A stretch of 64,000 nucleotides of DNA from Amanita rubescens. Its lineage: Eukaryota; Basidiomycota; Agaricomycetes; Agaricales; Amanitaceae. Position 1 is the first letter of the stretch; every line of letters starts with the position of its first letter. A model generated the notes under the pieces. The model ran no database searches and was not told where the DNA came from. It saw only the letters and a program-made list of their open reading frames with translations. This document shows, one piece after another, positions 13,490 through 24,435 of the stretch. A program made the position numbers and the translations under genes. The DNA lies in contig WION01000074.1 in the NCBI GenBank assembly GCA_015039365.1, forward strand, positions 62,001-126,000. The letters run 5' to 3'.

Positions 13490-16400
13490 ATGACAGTGGA
13501 TGAAGTCTCAGAAACACCAGATTCAACTCTCGATATATCTCATGTAACAGTACAATCTATTTCGAAACGAAGATTATCTGTCCCTATCAAAGTTGAAACT
13601 GAAAACAACACTGAAAACCTCGTTGCCCTTGTCGACTGCGGAGCCGAAGGGATATTTATCGACAAAAGGATAGCACACAAATGGAGAAAACGAAAAACTC
13701 TACGACCAATTAGAGTTTATAACGTCGATGGCACCATAAATAAAGAAGGAGAAATTGATGAACAATGTCTAATCACCTTCGAAATGAACGGAAAACGCAT
13801 GACTGAATGGTTTTACGTATCAGCAATAGGAAAACAAACGGTTATACTGGGGCTTCCTTGGTTAGAGAAGCATAACCCTGACGTAAACTGGAAGGAAAAG
13901 ACTCTAGAGTTCCGAGACTCTGAACAGGATAAGATCAAGGCATCACTTCGGAGCATCTGTCAACAGATTGACAGAATAGCTATGCCTGAAAGGGAAGAAG
14001 ATCTCGTCATCGGATATTTGATGTCACACAAAGGATCACAGACGACAGATCACAGATGGAACACGCATACATTTGAGGATATAGGAAGCTGGTCAGAAGA
14101 CGAATACGACCAAGTAACAATCGCACGATATACACCAGCTCAACAAATGGAACACAAATACCATCAAACAGAGGAGGTTTACACGCTCCCTCCTGAATAC
14201 TCGGCATGGAAAGATGTATTCGAGAAAAAAGCAAGTGAACGATTCCCGGAAAGCCGATCTTGGGATCACCAGATAGAACTTCGCGATGATTTCATACCAA
14301 AAAGAGGAAAAATCTATCCCTTATCTCCGAAACAGCAGAACACACTGGATGAATGGATCAAAGAACATGTTGAAAAAGGCTACATCAGACCATCGAAATC
14401 GCCGCAGGCATCACCTTTCTTCTTTGTAGAAAAGAAAGAAGCACAAAAACTACGACCCTGCCAAGACTATCGATATTTGAACGAATACACTAAACCAAAC
14501 GCATATCCATTACCCCTTATCTCCGATCTTATGATTAAACTCAAAGATTCGGAATACTTTACGAAATTGGATATCCGTTGGGGATATAATAACGTTCAAA
14601 TCAAAGAATCTGACAGATGGAAAGCCGCCTTTATCACCAATCGAGGTTTATTTGAACCTAACGTCATGTTCTTTGGATTACGAAATTCACCAGCAACGTT
14701 CCAAGCTATGATGGACGATTATTTCAGGGATTTTACAGAAAAAGGATGGCTCGTCATCTATATGGATGATATGCTAATACACGCGCGCACTAAAGAAGAA
14801 CTCGAGATTCGAACAAAACAAGTACTTGAACGATTACAGAAACACGATCTTTACCTCAAGCTTGAAAAGTGTAAATTCGCTGCCAAAGAAGTTGATTTTC
14901 TAGGCACCGTCATATCCAAAAATACAATAAAAATGGATCCGATCAAACTTGCCGGAATTAGGGACTGGCCAACCCCTTCTACCGTTAAACAAGTTAGGTC
15001 CTTTTTAGGATTCGGGAATTACTATCGAAGGTTTATTTTCGGATTCGCCCACCTTGCACGACCCCTGCACGACCTAACAAAGAAAAACAAATTATGGACA
15101 TGGACCGCAGAATGCCAAGTCGCATTTGATCTATTAAAAGAACGCTTTACATCCGCGCCCGTCTTAATGATGCCCGACGTTAACAAACCTTTCATTCTAC
15201 AAACGGACGCATCAGACCGCGCTATCGGAGCAGTTCTTATGCAGAAAGATGACAATGGCGACTTACACCCATGCGGATACCTATCCCACGCTTTAACACC
15301 GACTGAAACACGATGGCAAATCTACGACCGAGAGTTATTCGCCATTTATTACGCTCTTTACAACGAATGGAGATACCTGCTTGAAGGAGCAGAACACCCT
15401 GTCATTATTCATTGCGACCACAAGAATCTACTCTATTATCGAGAACCACAATGTCTTACGAACCGCCAAGCACGATGGTGGAACGATTTGTCTCGATTTA
15501 ATATTAAATTAACCCACATCCCCGGAGCAAAACTAATAATAGCAGATGCACTATCCCGCCGACCCGATCACATGGCAAAAGACGAACCAGAAGAGTTAAT
15601 AACGATGCTCCCAAAAGAACTCTTTGTTCGCACAATCGCCGAAGATCTCCGTGACAGAGCAATGGAAATAACTGTCAAAGACGACTTCGCTCAATCAATC
15701 AAGAAATGTCTAAAAGAAAAAGGAATACCACCTTTACGCACTGCCCTTTCTGATTGGACCCTTGACGATGAATTAATCCTGTACAAAGGGAAATCTTTTA
15801 TTCCCCCTGATACCGATCTTCGCCGAGATATTATTAGAGATTTTCATGAATCACCGACAAGCGGACACCCCGGTTTCTTCAAAACACTCGCCTTATTAAA
15901 GGAACATTACTGGTGGCCATTGATGTCTAAAATGGTTAAACAATTTATTGACGGATGCACGGCATGTCAACAAATGAAATCAAACACTCACCCTACCGCC
16001 GCACCTCTGATGCCAATCAAGTCTCACGCACACCGACCCTTCCAACAAATAACCATGGATTTCATAACCGACTTACCCATAAGTGACGGTTTTGATTCTA
16101 TCTTTATCGTGGTCGATCAAGGACTTACAAAGGGAGTAATTCTCATGCCTTGTAATAAAACTATCACCGCCGACGAAACCGCCGACCTCTACATTCGGAA
16201 TGTATTCAAAAACTTCGGATTACCCGACACCATGATCTCCGATCGAGGACCACAGTTCGCATCACATGTCTTTAACGGCATAATGGACTCATTAAAGATT
16301 AAACACAAAATGAGTACCGCCTTCCATCCACAGACTGATGGACAAACGGAGCGATATAACGCCGAATTAGAAGCTTATCTCCGAATATTCTGTGCCTATG

Positions 16401-17086
16401 AACCAGATACTTGGAACAAGATGATACCAATAGCACAATTCGCGCATAATTCACGCACTCATGAAGCATTGAAACAATCGCCCTTCCAATTGATGTATGG
16501 AACATCCCCGGTTGCACTTCCCCTTGTCTCAAACAAGACAAATACACCAACCGCCGATAACCGCATCAACTTCTTGTTCCGCGCACGAGAAGAAGCACTC
16601 GCCGCACATGATCTAGCACGAGCTAAGATGATGGAAAGAACAACGAGAAAGACTAAACCGTTCAAAGTCAATGACAAAGTATGGTTAGAATCTAGGAACC
16701 TGAAGATTCCTTATCAGAGCAGAAAGCTCGCACCTAAACGAGAAGGTCCCTTTTCCATCAAAGAAGTCTTAGGACCAGTGACATATCGTCTCACACTACC
16801 AAGACAATGGAAAATTCATAACGTATTCCACGCCGCCTTACTAACGCCGTTCAAAGAAACTTCCTTTCACGGAATAACAGAAACAAGGCCCCCTCCCGAT
16901 CTGATCGAAGGAGAAAAAGAATACGAAGTAGAAGCACTGCTTGCACATCGCAAGTTTAGAGGGAAATTACAATTCCTAGTAAAGTGGAAAGGCTATGACA
17001 CCAGCGAAAACACATGGGAACCAGAAAATAACTTGACGCATATGGAAGACCTCCTTCTAGAATATAAAAGACGAAGGAAACTCTGA
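13490..17086 (+). CDS. gypsy-2 Pol: protease, RT, RNase H, integrase, chromodomain
   Basis: About 1198 codons from ATG 13490; the frame is open back to 13466, overlapping gag in the -1 frame. The protease has DCGA (Asp49) where DSG/DTG is usual, with a matching hydrophobic ILGLPWL later. RT has KLDIRWGYNN, FFGLRNSPATFQ and the catalytic YMDD. RNase H begins at LQTDASDRAIGAVL. The integrase has an H2C2 region ending in CTACQQMK, then ITMDFITD, ISDRGPQF and the Glu of QTDGQTERYN. The chromodomain at the C-terminus (YEVEALLAHR, FLVKWKGY, NTWEP) probably directs integration to heterochromatin. No frame break is seen. The stop is one base before the ATG of ORF3. Confidence 0.95.
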   Translation: MTVDEVSETPDSTLDISHVTVQSISKRRLSVPIKVETENNTENLVALVDCGAEGIFIDKRIAHKWRKRKTLRPIRVYNVDGTINKEGEIDEQCLITFEMNGKRMTEWFYVSAIGKQTVILGLPWLEKHNPDVNWKEKTLEFRDSEQDKIKASLRSICQQIDRIAMPEREEDLVIGYLMSHKGSQTTDHRWNTHTFEDIGSWSEDEYDQVTIARYTPAQQMEHKYHQTEEVYTLPPEYSAWKDVFEKKASERFPESRSWDHQIELRDDFIPKRGKIYPLSPKQQNTLDEWIKEHVEKGYIRPSKSPQASPFFFVEKKEAQKLRPCQDYRYLNEYTKPNAYPLPLISDLMIKLKDSEYFTKLDIRWGYNNVQIKESDRWKAAFITNRGLFEPNVMFFGLRNSPATFQAMMDDYFRDFTEKGWLVIYMDDMLIHARTKEELEIRTKQVLERLQKHDLYLKLEKCKFAAKEVDFLGTVISKNTIKMDPIKLAGIRDWPTPSTVKQVRSFLGFGNYYRRFIFGFAHLARPLHDLTKKNKLWTWTAECQVAFDLLKERFTSAPVLMMPDVNKPFILQTDASDRAIGAVLMQKDDNGDLHPCGYLSHALTPTETRWQIYDRELFAIYYALYNEWRYLLEGAEHPVIIHCDHKNLLYYREPQCLTNRQARWWNDLSRFNIKLTHIPGAKLIIADALSRRPDHMAKDEPEELITMLPKELFVRTIAEDLRDRAMEITVKDDFAQSIKKCLKEKGIPPLRTALSDWTLDDELILYKGKSFIPPDTDLRRDIIRDFHESPTSGHPGFFKTLALLKEHYWWPLMSKMVKQFIDGCTACQQMKSNTHPTAAPLMPIKSHAHRPFQQITMDFITDLPISDGFDSIFIVVDQGLTKGVILMPCNKTITADETADLYIRNVFKNFGLPDTMISDRGPQFASHVFNGIMDSLKIKHKMSTAFHPQTDGQTERYNAELEAYLRIFCAYEPDTWNKMIPIAQFAHNSRTHEALKQSPFQLMYGTSPVALPLVSNKTNTPTADNRINFLFRAREEALAAHDLARAKMMERTTRKTKPFKVNDKVWLESRNLKIPYQSRKLAPKREGPFSIKEVLGPVTYRLTLPRQWKIHNVFHAALLTPFKETSFHGITETRPPPDLIEGEKEYEVEALLAHRKFRGKLQFLVKWKGYDTSENTWEPENNLTHMEDLLLEYKRRRKL

Positions 17087-17087
17087 A

Positions 17088-17672
17088 ATGTCATTCACAT
17101 ACCAAGTTATTATGCAAGATGGAAACAACACCACCGACGCCGTTCAGCACTTCCCCTGGTCTGAATTCTACGCTGGAGAGAACACCGACACCCGACTCAC
17201 CACTGAACCCCACCGACCTCGACTCGTTCTTCATACCACCGACACCGACGAAGAAGACACTGACCCGAACGACTTCGTTGATGTTCCCTACAGATCTCCC
17301 GATCAGACCTCGTCTCAAACGATCCCGGTCACTCCCACCGAAACCCAGGAAACCCACCACGGAACATCAGAAACTCTGGCTGTACCTGGACGAATTACGG
17401 AAGATCGCAATAGCCGACCGATCCCACCTAGAAACGCTGAAGACATTAGCGTTACCTTACATAGAGAGACGGTATTTGCCGGTCACGCTTCGACTCAACC
17501 TCATAACGAATCTATTCGAGGCAACGACCAGAGTCACGGTACAGATGGGACTAACCGCGATATGGCTGGCTCCATCATACGAACCACCCCCGATCTCTAT
17601 CTCAGTTATCACGGAATTACTACTTACACCAAGGTTAGAGACCGCGTCACTCTGATCTGTAATGCCGCTAGA
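17088..17672 (+). pseudogene. gypsy-2 ORF3, 5' part (interrupted by a TIR transposon)
   Basis: It starts one base after the pol stop (TGA-A-ATG). 195 codons are open up to the 10-bp target duplication at 17663-17672. The same frame resumes at 20134 after the insertion. The segment is rich in T, P, D and R and has TEPHRPRL shared with gypsy-1. The total ORF3 would be 583 residues. No known domain was recognised. The frame continues by chance into the transposon to 18005. Confidence 0.55.
17119..17655 (+). CDS. gypsy-2 overprinted ORF (post-pol, +1 frame relative to ORF3)
   Basis: 178 codons beginning 31 bases into ORF3. The N-terminus is rich in P and T with basic patches (RPRLKRSRSLPPKPRK, a possible nuclear-localisation signal), followed by a leucine-rich helical-looking part. 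It occupies the same position and relative frame as 109-618 in gypsy-1 and has similar length. It ends before the TIR transposon, so unlike ORF3 it is intact. The function is unknown. Confidence 0.5.
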   Translation: METTPPTPFSTSPGLNSTLERTPTPDSPLNPTDLDSFFIPPTPTKKTLTRTTSLMFPTDLPIRPRLKRSRSLPPKPRKPTTEHQKLWLYLDELRKIAIADRSHLETLKTLALPYIERRYLPVTLRLNLITNLFEATTRVTVQMGLTAIWLAPSYEPPPISISVITELLLTPRLETASL

Positions 17673-20123
17673 GAGGTCTTTACCCTCCCCCACTCATTCC
17701 TTATGGATTCCTTGCATTCCGTGCGGAAGTTCCATGGAATCCACGTGGATTCCTTGCAATTTCAAGATGGTCCAAATGGCCCAGAACACACTAAAAAAAG
17801 TGCATGGAATCCGTGTGGAATCCATGTGGAATCCATGCATATTCCACGGAATCTCAGGAATTTGCCTGGAACAGGAGTGACAAGGAATCCACATGGACTC
17901 CATGGACTCCGTGGATTCCAGGTACATTTCTGCCTGGTTTGCATAATGCTGACATACAAGGACTTTCAGCACAAGGAGTCCTCAGGAGTCCACATGGACT
18001 CCTGATTCCCATGGTCATGTGACAGGCCACTTGGTCTGTGCGCCAGCCCACAGGTATATAAGGAGAGGGCATGTACCACATATCCCCCAGCTTCCCCCCC
18101 CTTCCTCGAGGACAGGGGGGGAGGGGAGTGATAAGATTGGATAGATAGATAGTGATTAGATATATGTATGATCCATAGGTAAGCTTAGGTAAGCTTAAAT
18201 AGCAGTATGATGATGTAGATAAGATAAGATCACAGATAAGATAATATGATTTCCTTTTATAGAATTTGTGACAACATGAGGTGTGTGACATGTAAATGTG
18301 ACTGTGACAAAAAAGATGCACCTAGATTGTGTGATTCAGAATATACAAGAATGACAGTGCCAAACAAAGTCAAACATGAGATATTTGCAAAACACTTTTT
18401 CAGATGTGACAGAAAATTGAAAAAATCCAAAAAATTGTCAAAAATCCAAAAACATTATGTGATCACATCTCTTCAAGAATTGCAGTGCAAAACACAACCA
18501 AACACAAGATATTTTCAAAATACTGTTTTGGTGGGAATGGTGGCTGTTACAGTAATGGACTCCCACATTACACAATCATGCTTAGCAGACAAGCCTCCTC
18601 ATTCATCCGAATGCTGCCTATCCTTGCTTACTCTACCTTGATTACTTTGCTGACACATGCATTGTTACATTCTGAGGCCGAGTGAAACAAAGGCCTCGGT
18701 TTTATTCCGAAACTTGAGACGCGATTATTTCCTTTTTGGTAAGCGCCGGTAATTCCCGAACAATCATGTGCACACTCACTTGATAATTGGCCTCGGACCT
18801 GCCGTGTGCAGCAGTGGCCCAGATTTCCAAGTATGTACCTGTGGTCAGCAATCTGATATGTATAATGTAGTGGGGTGTACACAACTTTACTGTATTTATT
18901 TCTGCAGCACAATCAGGACCTAGCCTACTCCTTTGCAACTTTGTAGTTGTTTCCCTCATTTGACTGGTGTGTTTGCAAAATGCTGTACCTACTAAGCTTC
19001 CACACTAGAACCATCTGGCAAATCAATGGTTTAGTAAACAAGTGATACAATGAGACAGACTAGGGCTATGTAAAACTAGTATGGATACATATATTGAAAG
19101 AACTCAAGTTTGCAATAGTGCCCCTTAGACAGTCAGACAATCAGACAACTTATGCAACAGTGTCTCTCAGATAGTCAGATAGTCAGACAATTAGTGTATC
19201 AGCATCCATCAGTGTCTCTTAGATGGTCAGGCAGTCAGACACAGTCAGACAATCAGTGTGTCAGACAGAATCAGATGCAATCAGACTTTTGCTGTGTTAG
19301 CTGATGGTCATCCAGTAGGTCACTTCTGTACTACTGATAATTGAGATCCTTAAAGTCTGCTTAGATGCCCAGCCTTTTCAGCTAACAGATGTGGTTGCTG
19401 GAGGTATGCATAAGCTGGTAGGTTTGAGAGGGAGGTGGCAGGTGGTTGCAAGTGGTTCCTTGTGATGGTAATGAGGTAGACCATATTGATAACTTGAATT
19501 GCTGGCATGTCAGCGGCCACCATTGATCACTAGCTGTCAATATTCTGCTAACCACTGCTCACTGATGTATCCATCTCCAAATTTCAAAGACCCCCACACA
19601 GTGATTACAGAACCCTCATGACAACCTTCTCACATCTATTCATGACCTCTGACGCTCTGAAATGTTATGTCAGGTCATCAGCAACCACTGCCACACTCCA
19701 ACTGCTAGTCATAGATGGCAAAATGTCATATAGCAATAGTCTGTGGCTTTTGTATGGTTAGCTGATACTGATCCAAGTGTCCTAAGATAATAAATTTTAT
19801 ATAGGTTTGATCTTATGAATTTTCTATATTTTTTGGAATTTTTTCCATATTTTTTAATGCATATATTGCTACATGGAATCCACGGAGTCCACATGGATTC
19901 CAGACAGTCTACCAGGAATTCAGGTGTAAATCATGTTTTTGCCTGTTGCCAGGAATGTGCCTGGACTGAGCATGGAATCCACATGGACTCCATGGAATCC
20001 TGGTAGAATTTCCACAGAAATTTCCTTTTTGCAAGGAATCCATGTGGAATCCATGTGGATTCCGTGTGGATTCCATGGAGTCAGCCAGGATCCTGCCAGG
20101 AAGCGTGGGGGAGGGTAAAGTAC
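17673..20123 (+). mobile_element. non-autonomous TIR DNA transposon inserted in gypsy-2 ORF3
   Basis: Flanked by TGCCGCTAGA at 17663-17672 and 20124-20133. Ends carry the inverted repeat CTTTACCCTCCCCCA (17678-17692) and its complement (20106-20120). The first and last 350 bp are full of short degenerate repeats of the type GGAATCCA-TGTGGATTCC in both orientations, as in subterminal binding sites of transposases. The middle holds a TATATAAGG at about 18054, a GATA run near 18140, and a CAGTCAGACAATCAGA minisatellite at about 19120-19280. No transposase ORF was recognised, so movement would need a helper. A 9-10 bp duplication would suit a Mutator-like element, but the superfamily is uncertain. 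Orientation is arbitrary. Confidence 0.85.
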
Positions 20124-20133
20124 TGCCGCTAGA

Positions 20134-21300
20134 CTACAAGTCGACATCTTTGACCAAGAAAGGATAGCTCGAGTCTGGCGACTTCTCATGGACTTCCGAA
20201 CCGCCACTACCCTTGCCGGTCAAGCCCGAGATCAGTACAACTATCATTGTGCCGATTTAATCGAAACGTTTGTAAACGTTACGTCACTATACTGGGAAGA
20301 CGTTCATCCGAAAGGAGGAAACCTAGATCAATTGGCGATAGATCTATTACGACGACTTCTCACAGCTGACATCGAACGTTACATCATCCTTGCTATAGAA
20401 AGCATTGACGATCAAAGGTTTGGACTAAAAATACAGCCTCACGATCAGAATAACCGCATCGCTGTCAACCATTGGTTTCGCGCTACCGAAGCTACACCCG
20501 ACCGACACCGAGCAACTAGATGCATTATGGAGACAGATCGTAAATCGAGAGAAATCTGGTGCCTCACCGGAAAGATCCGAGACCTCCTGTCCAGTATCCA
20601 AGGAGACACAGAATGGACTACAGCCGAATTCGCAGATGGAGTTCCCTTGCATCAACTCACTAGCGACCACATTGCGCAGATCAATAATGCGATCAGCGAT
20701 CTCGATCTTCATCGCCGAATCCGTACAACAGGCGATCTCATTGAGGAAGAACCGAAACGAGATAAGAAGGCTCCTCCTCCTCCTCGATCCGCATCACCCC
20801 CAACCACCACCGTTATTCGCCACGGAGTCTGGAATATTCCTGTCCCCACTACTCGACGACACGACACTCCGCCTGCTCGACGACCTACGACCCGCAGTAT
20901 GACCAATGCCGCCAACCAACGCCCTCATCGTTACAACCGCTGCATCCACTGCCGAGGTAAACATGCCTCTGAGGATCATCATCTTGCTACTGCAATTCCT
21001 CCTATGCCTACTCTACCTCCACGCGCTCCCACGCGCCGACGCGATCCGACGCCCGGTCCTTCCACTAAGAAGAAAGGACGTTCTCGAACTACCACAGATG
21101 CCGCCAATACCCCCGCTTCCACTAGCCGCCGCCCTCATCAGCCGAAGAAGAAGGGAAAAAAGAAGGCACACCACGCGTCACAGTGTCAGGCATGCGTCAA
21201 CGGACGACAGTGCGACGGAGCCGACGACGACGCCTGCGATCTTTACGGCGACTACGGCTATCAGCACGACGACGACGCCATGCACAACATGAACACCTGA
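20134..21300 (+). pseudogene. gypsy-2 ORF3, 3' part
   Basis: It continues ORF3 after the TIR transposon; the first ATG in this part is 20188. RYNYHCADLIE-like and DLLRRLLTADIER blocks match gypsy-1. The second half is basic and proline-rich, with a possible zinc-binding CIHCRGKHASEDHH and a lysine-rich stretch before a CQACVNGRQC motif, ending in an acidic tail. These suggest a nucleic-acid-binding protein, but no family was recognised. The ORF stops at 21298-21300, just before the polypurine tract GTAGGGGAGAG and the 3' LTR. Confidence 0.6.
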
Positions 21301-21340
21301 ACGTTTTGTTGTTGCGGTCAACAACGTAGGGGAGAGCTAG

Positions 21341-21791
21341 TGTTACAACACGGTACGGACTCCCGCATTATGCTTACATGATACGTCGGACATGTTTATT
21401 TTCTTTATGCATACCTTACTCGTCGTTCCCCTTATGCTCGATTCATACGGACTAACTCGTTCCCTTTTATATACCATCCTTGTTCCACATATGACGCCGT
21501 CCTTATACTTACTTTTGTACTTATGATTATTCACTAATTAGTACGTCTCATTGTACTTGCTAGTATAAGTACCGCATGTATTCTAGAGTCGAACCCTAAG
21601 TTCGACTTAGCTGTTTATTGTCGTCTGACAATATAACCTTGCTCTTAACTCATCTATCATAATCGTCCTCAGATCCTAAGTCAACGTCTTGACTTAGTAT
21701 TGAACTTATAATCTTAACGTTTGACTTAAGACTTGTAATCGTGACTAGAGTTGCCGTTGCAACTTAGGTTGAGATTAACGAGTTCGTAACA
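21341..21791 (+). repeat. gypsy-2 3' LTR
   Basis: 451 bp; no difference to 11194-11644 was noticed in reading both through. It is followed by the target duplication GGTGG at 21792-21796. Confidence 0.97.
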
Positions 21792-21796
21792 GGTGG

Positions 21797-23116
21797 TGAA
21801 CCTGCCGCAACTGAATTCCACATCGATCCAGAAACGAGAGTGGAATGGTCTGGACGTTTTGCCATGCAGGTCAACTCTTTGTGTACTTGCTTAGCCTGCT
21901 TCTCTTGCGCCAGACGTATGTTCTCGGCCTGCCTCTTTAACTCTTTCTCCAAATGACATGCCTCACGTTCCTGTGCAACGCATTCCTCACGTTCACGCCG
22001 CGCTGCCTCTTTCTGAGCCCTTTTCTGAGCCCGGTCGACCTCTATCTGCCGTCGTTTGGCCTCTTGACGCTCTTGTGTCTTTTGCTTCTTTTCCTCTCGC
22101 CGCTCCAGTGCCACCCTCTCACGCTCTTGCCTTTCGTCACTGTCCAAATGTTGCAACAGATCAAGAACCTCCTGACCATGTCGGGAGGCATAGATCCATG
22201 GCGGAGTGAGCGTTGAGAGGTCATCTACAGTTTTGAGGTTAACATGTGATGCCAGAGTCATCAAAACAGGGTCAGGAAGTAGGACAGTGCATGTGACAGG
22301 ACTTGGGGAGTAGCGATTGAGTAAGAGCTGGTATCGCCAGTTCTCTAGAGCAGAATGCACGTTCTGTAAGTGGGCACCCCGGCGATTCTGTCCACATGAA
22401 GTTGAGGTCATCGGGCGTTTGCCATTGGAGTTTCGATTCTTGGTGGGAGTGGAATGGGTGCTTCCTGGTGCATTGCTGGTCGGTGGTGGTGTGGAGGGCC
22501 GCTCGCTGTTGTTGATGACTGGGGGCAGAGTCACACGTGCACTTGACCTCGGCTGGTGAGTAGTAAGTCAGTGGATGGCTGAACATGACAATGATTGGCT
22601 TATCAGGTAAGCGGGGAGGATTGTCAAAGAACTCATCAAGGAAATAGCAACGGCAGGTGGTTCCATTGTTTTCGAGAAAGGTGCGCAGGTCACTATCAAC
22701 CGATTTGACCCATTCCTTCCCATCGTCAGCAGGTGCTGCCGTGTGAGCCTCTTTATCAACTTGTTCTCCATCAGTCTCTTCTACGTTGAATCCATCATCT
22801 AACGGATCTTCCTCGCTGCCACCACCGTCATCATCTTCCTTGGTCTCTTCGATGTCAACACCACTGATTTCACGTGTCACAGGGACTGTTACTGGTTGCC
22901 GTTTACAACCCCCTCTTTTGCGCCGTCGTTGGAAGACAGACCGCTCGACCAGCATCGTCGCACGGGCAAGCATCGATCTCGCACGCCCGGCTCGTCCAGC
23001 CTGCTGAATCCAAATCGACAATGACCGGGGACTACCGAATTGGATGACGTGTTCGATGTCAGGGATGTCAGCACCCTGCACAAATCAGTCTTCTATTCTC
23101 ACACACGTGTAGTATC
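21797..23116 (-). pseudogene. RecQ-like gene, middle exons (helicase motif VI and C-terminal region)
   Basis: The exon starts at 23075 (after a CAG acceptor) with GADIPDIEHVIQFG and QQAGRAGR, the RecQ motif V-VI region. A long acidic linker follows, then a CR/YFxDEFFxNPP block. A charged coiled-coil segment (about 22170-21900) is rich in E, R, K and Q. The frame then runs into GSPP at the gypsy-2 target site and would continue at 11188. At about 22520-22600 the reading frame changes without a clear GT-AG intron. Confidence 0.65.
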
Positions 23117-23121
23117 GCTTT
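23117..23121. repeat. target-site duplication of copia-2 (GCTTT)
   Basis: GCTTT at 23117-23121 is repeated at 31025-31029. Both copies lie inside what was a 55-nt intron of the RecQ-like gene (donor GTAGGT at 31038-31033 and acceptor CAG at 23078-23076, minus strand). Confidence 0.95.
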
Positions 23122-23528
23122 TGTTAAATATAGAATTATATTTATAGAATGATTAACTATTGATTGACTACAATCAATGTTACTCATATCGCTCGCGTCA
23201 TCCTTTATGTATGACATAGAGATGACATCATAATGACTTCATTATGATATCATGGTGACATCATGATAGACTCATGATCACACCTTATGGTGTGCTTAGC
23301 ACGCCATATCTTCTCATCTATACTATACACTTACACATATGTAGACACATATTTGTTCTCTCTTAGTATATAAACCTGTCCTGTATCGTAGAATAGGACA
23401 ATCCATTCTCTTCCTCTTACTATCACTACTACGCCGAAGGGTAGTGCTAAGATCATATCGCAATAGGTAAGCTATTGCACCTGCTCATGCTGTGGACACG
23501 CTCTCGCGTAGACCTGTCTTCTTCATCA
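23122..23528 (+). repeat. copia-2 5' LTR
   Basis: 407 bp. The upstream part has short inverted TGATGTCAT/ATGACATCA-like motifs (ATF/CREB-type half sites) around 23215-23270, which may act as upstream activating sites. TATATAAACCTG lies near 23370 and GGTAAGCTATTGC near 23466. Confidence 0.97.
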
Positions 23529-23540
23529 GGTTATGGGCCC
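23529..23540 (+). other. copia-2 primer-binding site (GGTTATGGGCCC)
   Basis: Directly adjacent to the LTR and identical to that of copia-1. It is of the initiator-methionine tRNA half-molecule type. Confidence 0.75.
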
Positions 23541-23689
23541 CGCCGTCGATATTGCCAGGACCCACATCGCCGCTCGCTTGCTCGTCATCCGACATGATGT
23601 CCCACTGGTATAGTATCGCAGCGAGCCTGATATGGTCTTATCATCTTGATATCACTAATCCTTGATATGGCATATGCGCTAATGACATG

Positions 23690-24106
23690 TGCCCGGACCC
23701 TAGGGCTTTAGGGGGATCTCCTAGACACCCAGGGATAAGGGTACTTCCTATGTTTCTCGACGCTGGCATGGCAATGTCGGCCCCCACAGAGTTATACTTG
23801 CCCTCTGTGATGTGACTGGGGTATTCATGCACGATATAACATCATAAGTCCCTAGAGACTTTATAATACAATATGGCTCGTATATAGAAACTTCTAGTAT
23901 AAAGGACGTGCTGACACCTCATTGTGGGTGGTACACGCAGTCTATTAAGGATGCGCCCTTAGGGACTCCTTTAGTCGGAATGATCGTTAGGATCATTCTA
24001 AGTTTGGGCTCTATGGTGACCCCATAATCCCATTTAGAAGTTTCATATTGATTACCGGTCATGCTTATATAATGGTCTGGGGGGTTTATGGACCAGACAT
24101 TATTTC
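23690..24106 (+). promoter_or_regulatory. conserved structured leader RNA of copia-2
   Basis: Counterpart of copia-1 1439-1850. Hairpins are CACAGAG/CTCTGTG (23785-23809), AAGTC/GACTT (23846-23861), GAATGATC/GATCATTC (23978-23998) and ATAATG/CATTAT (24069-24103). Each pairs despite substitutions relative to copia-1. Short ORFs here are not conserved. Confidence 0.75.
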
Positions 24107-24416
24107 TATTTACAATCGCAACGGGTAAAACCGTGGTTCGCCCAGGAGCGCTTGAGCCAGCGATTGATTTTGCATGTCATTTACAGCATTCAGGGATAAT
24201 CCGAGCTTTCAAGACCGAGTGGACCTGTGGACCTGAGCTTTATCTAAGCTTGGCTTGTAACTAAGTTACTCAGGGTCGGTTGGTTGAACCGAATATGGAC
24301 TGTACTCGTAACCGAGGAACTCTATATAGTCTGACATTCTAGTCTATGGCACCCTGGTAACTTAATAAAGACGAATTAGACTTTTAAGCTTTAATTAAGC
24401 TTTAAGCTCATTAAAT

Positions 24417-24426
24417 TCTCTTTTAG
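24417..24426 (+). promoter_or_regulatory. candidate 3' splice site before the copia-2 pre-gag frame
   Basis: ATTCTCTTTTAG|G is a good pyrimidine-rich acceptor. It stands exactly where the downstream frame opens; its TAG is the in-frame stop bounding that frame. With the U5 donor at 23467 it would excise a 960-nt leader intron. Confidence 0.4.
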
Positions 24427-24435
24427 GAAAGAAAA

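Larger units (their letters stand above)
11194..21791 (+). mobile_element. Ty3/gypsy chromodomain retrotransposon gypsy-2 (10598 bp including an inserted transposon)
   Basis: LTRs at 11194-11644 and 21341-21791 (451 bp each) look identical by eye and are flanked by GGTGG at 11189-11193 and 21792-21796. The order is LTR, self-complementary primer site, gag, pol (protease, RT, RNase H, integrase, chromodomain), extra ORF3, polypurine tract, LTR. RT before integrase and the chromodomain place it among chromoviruses. A 2.45-kb TIR transposon interrupts ORF3. Without it the element would be about 8.1 kb. Confidence 0.97.

Noticed and set aside
18246..18641. 131-codon frame inside the TIR transposon as a transposase
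   Set aside because: No catalytic motif, no domain, Cys/Lys-rich composition from low-complexity DNA. The element is better taken as non-autonomous.
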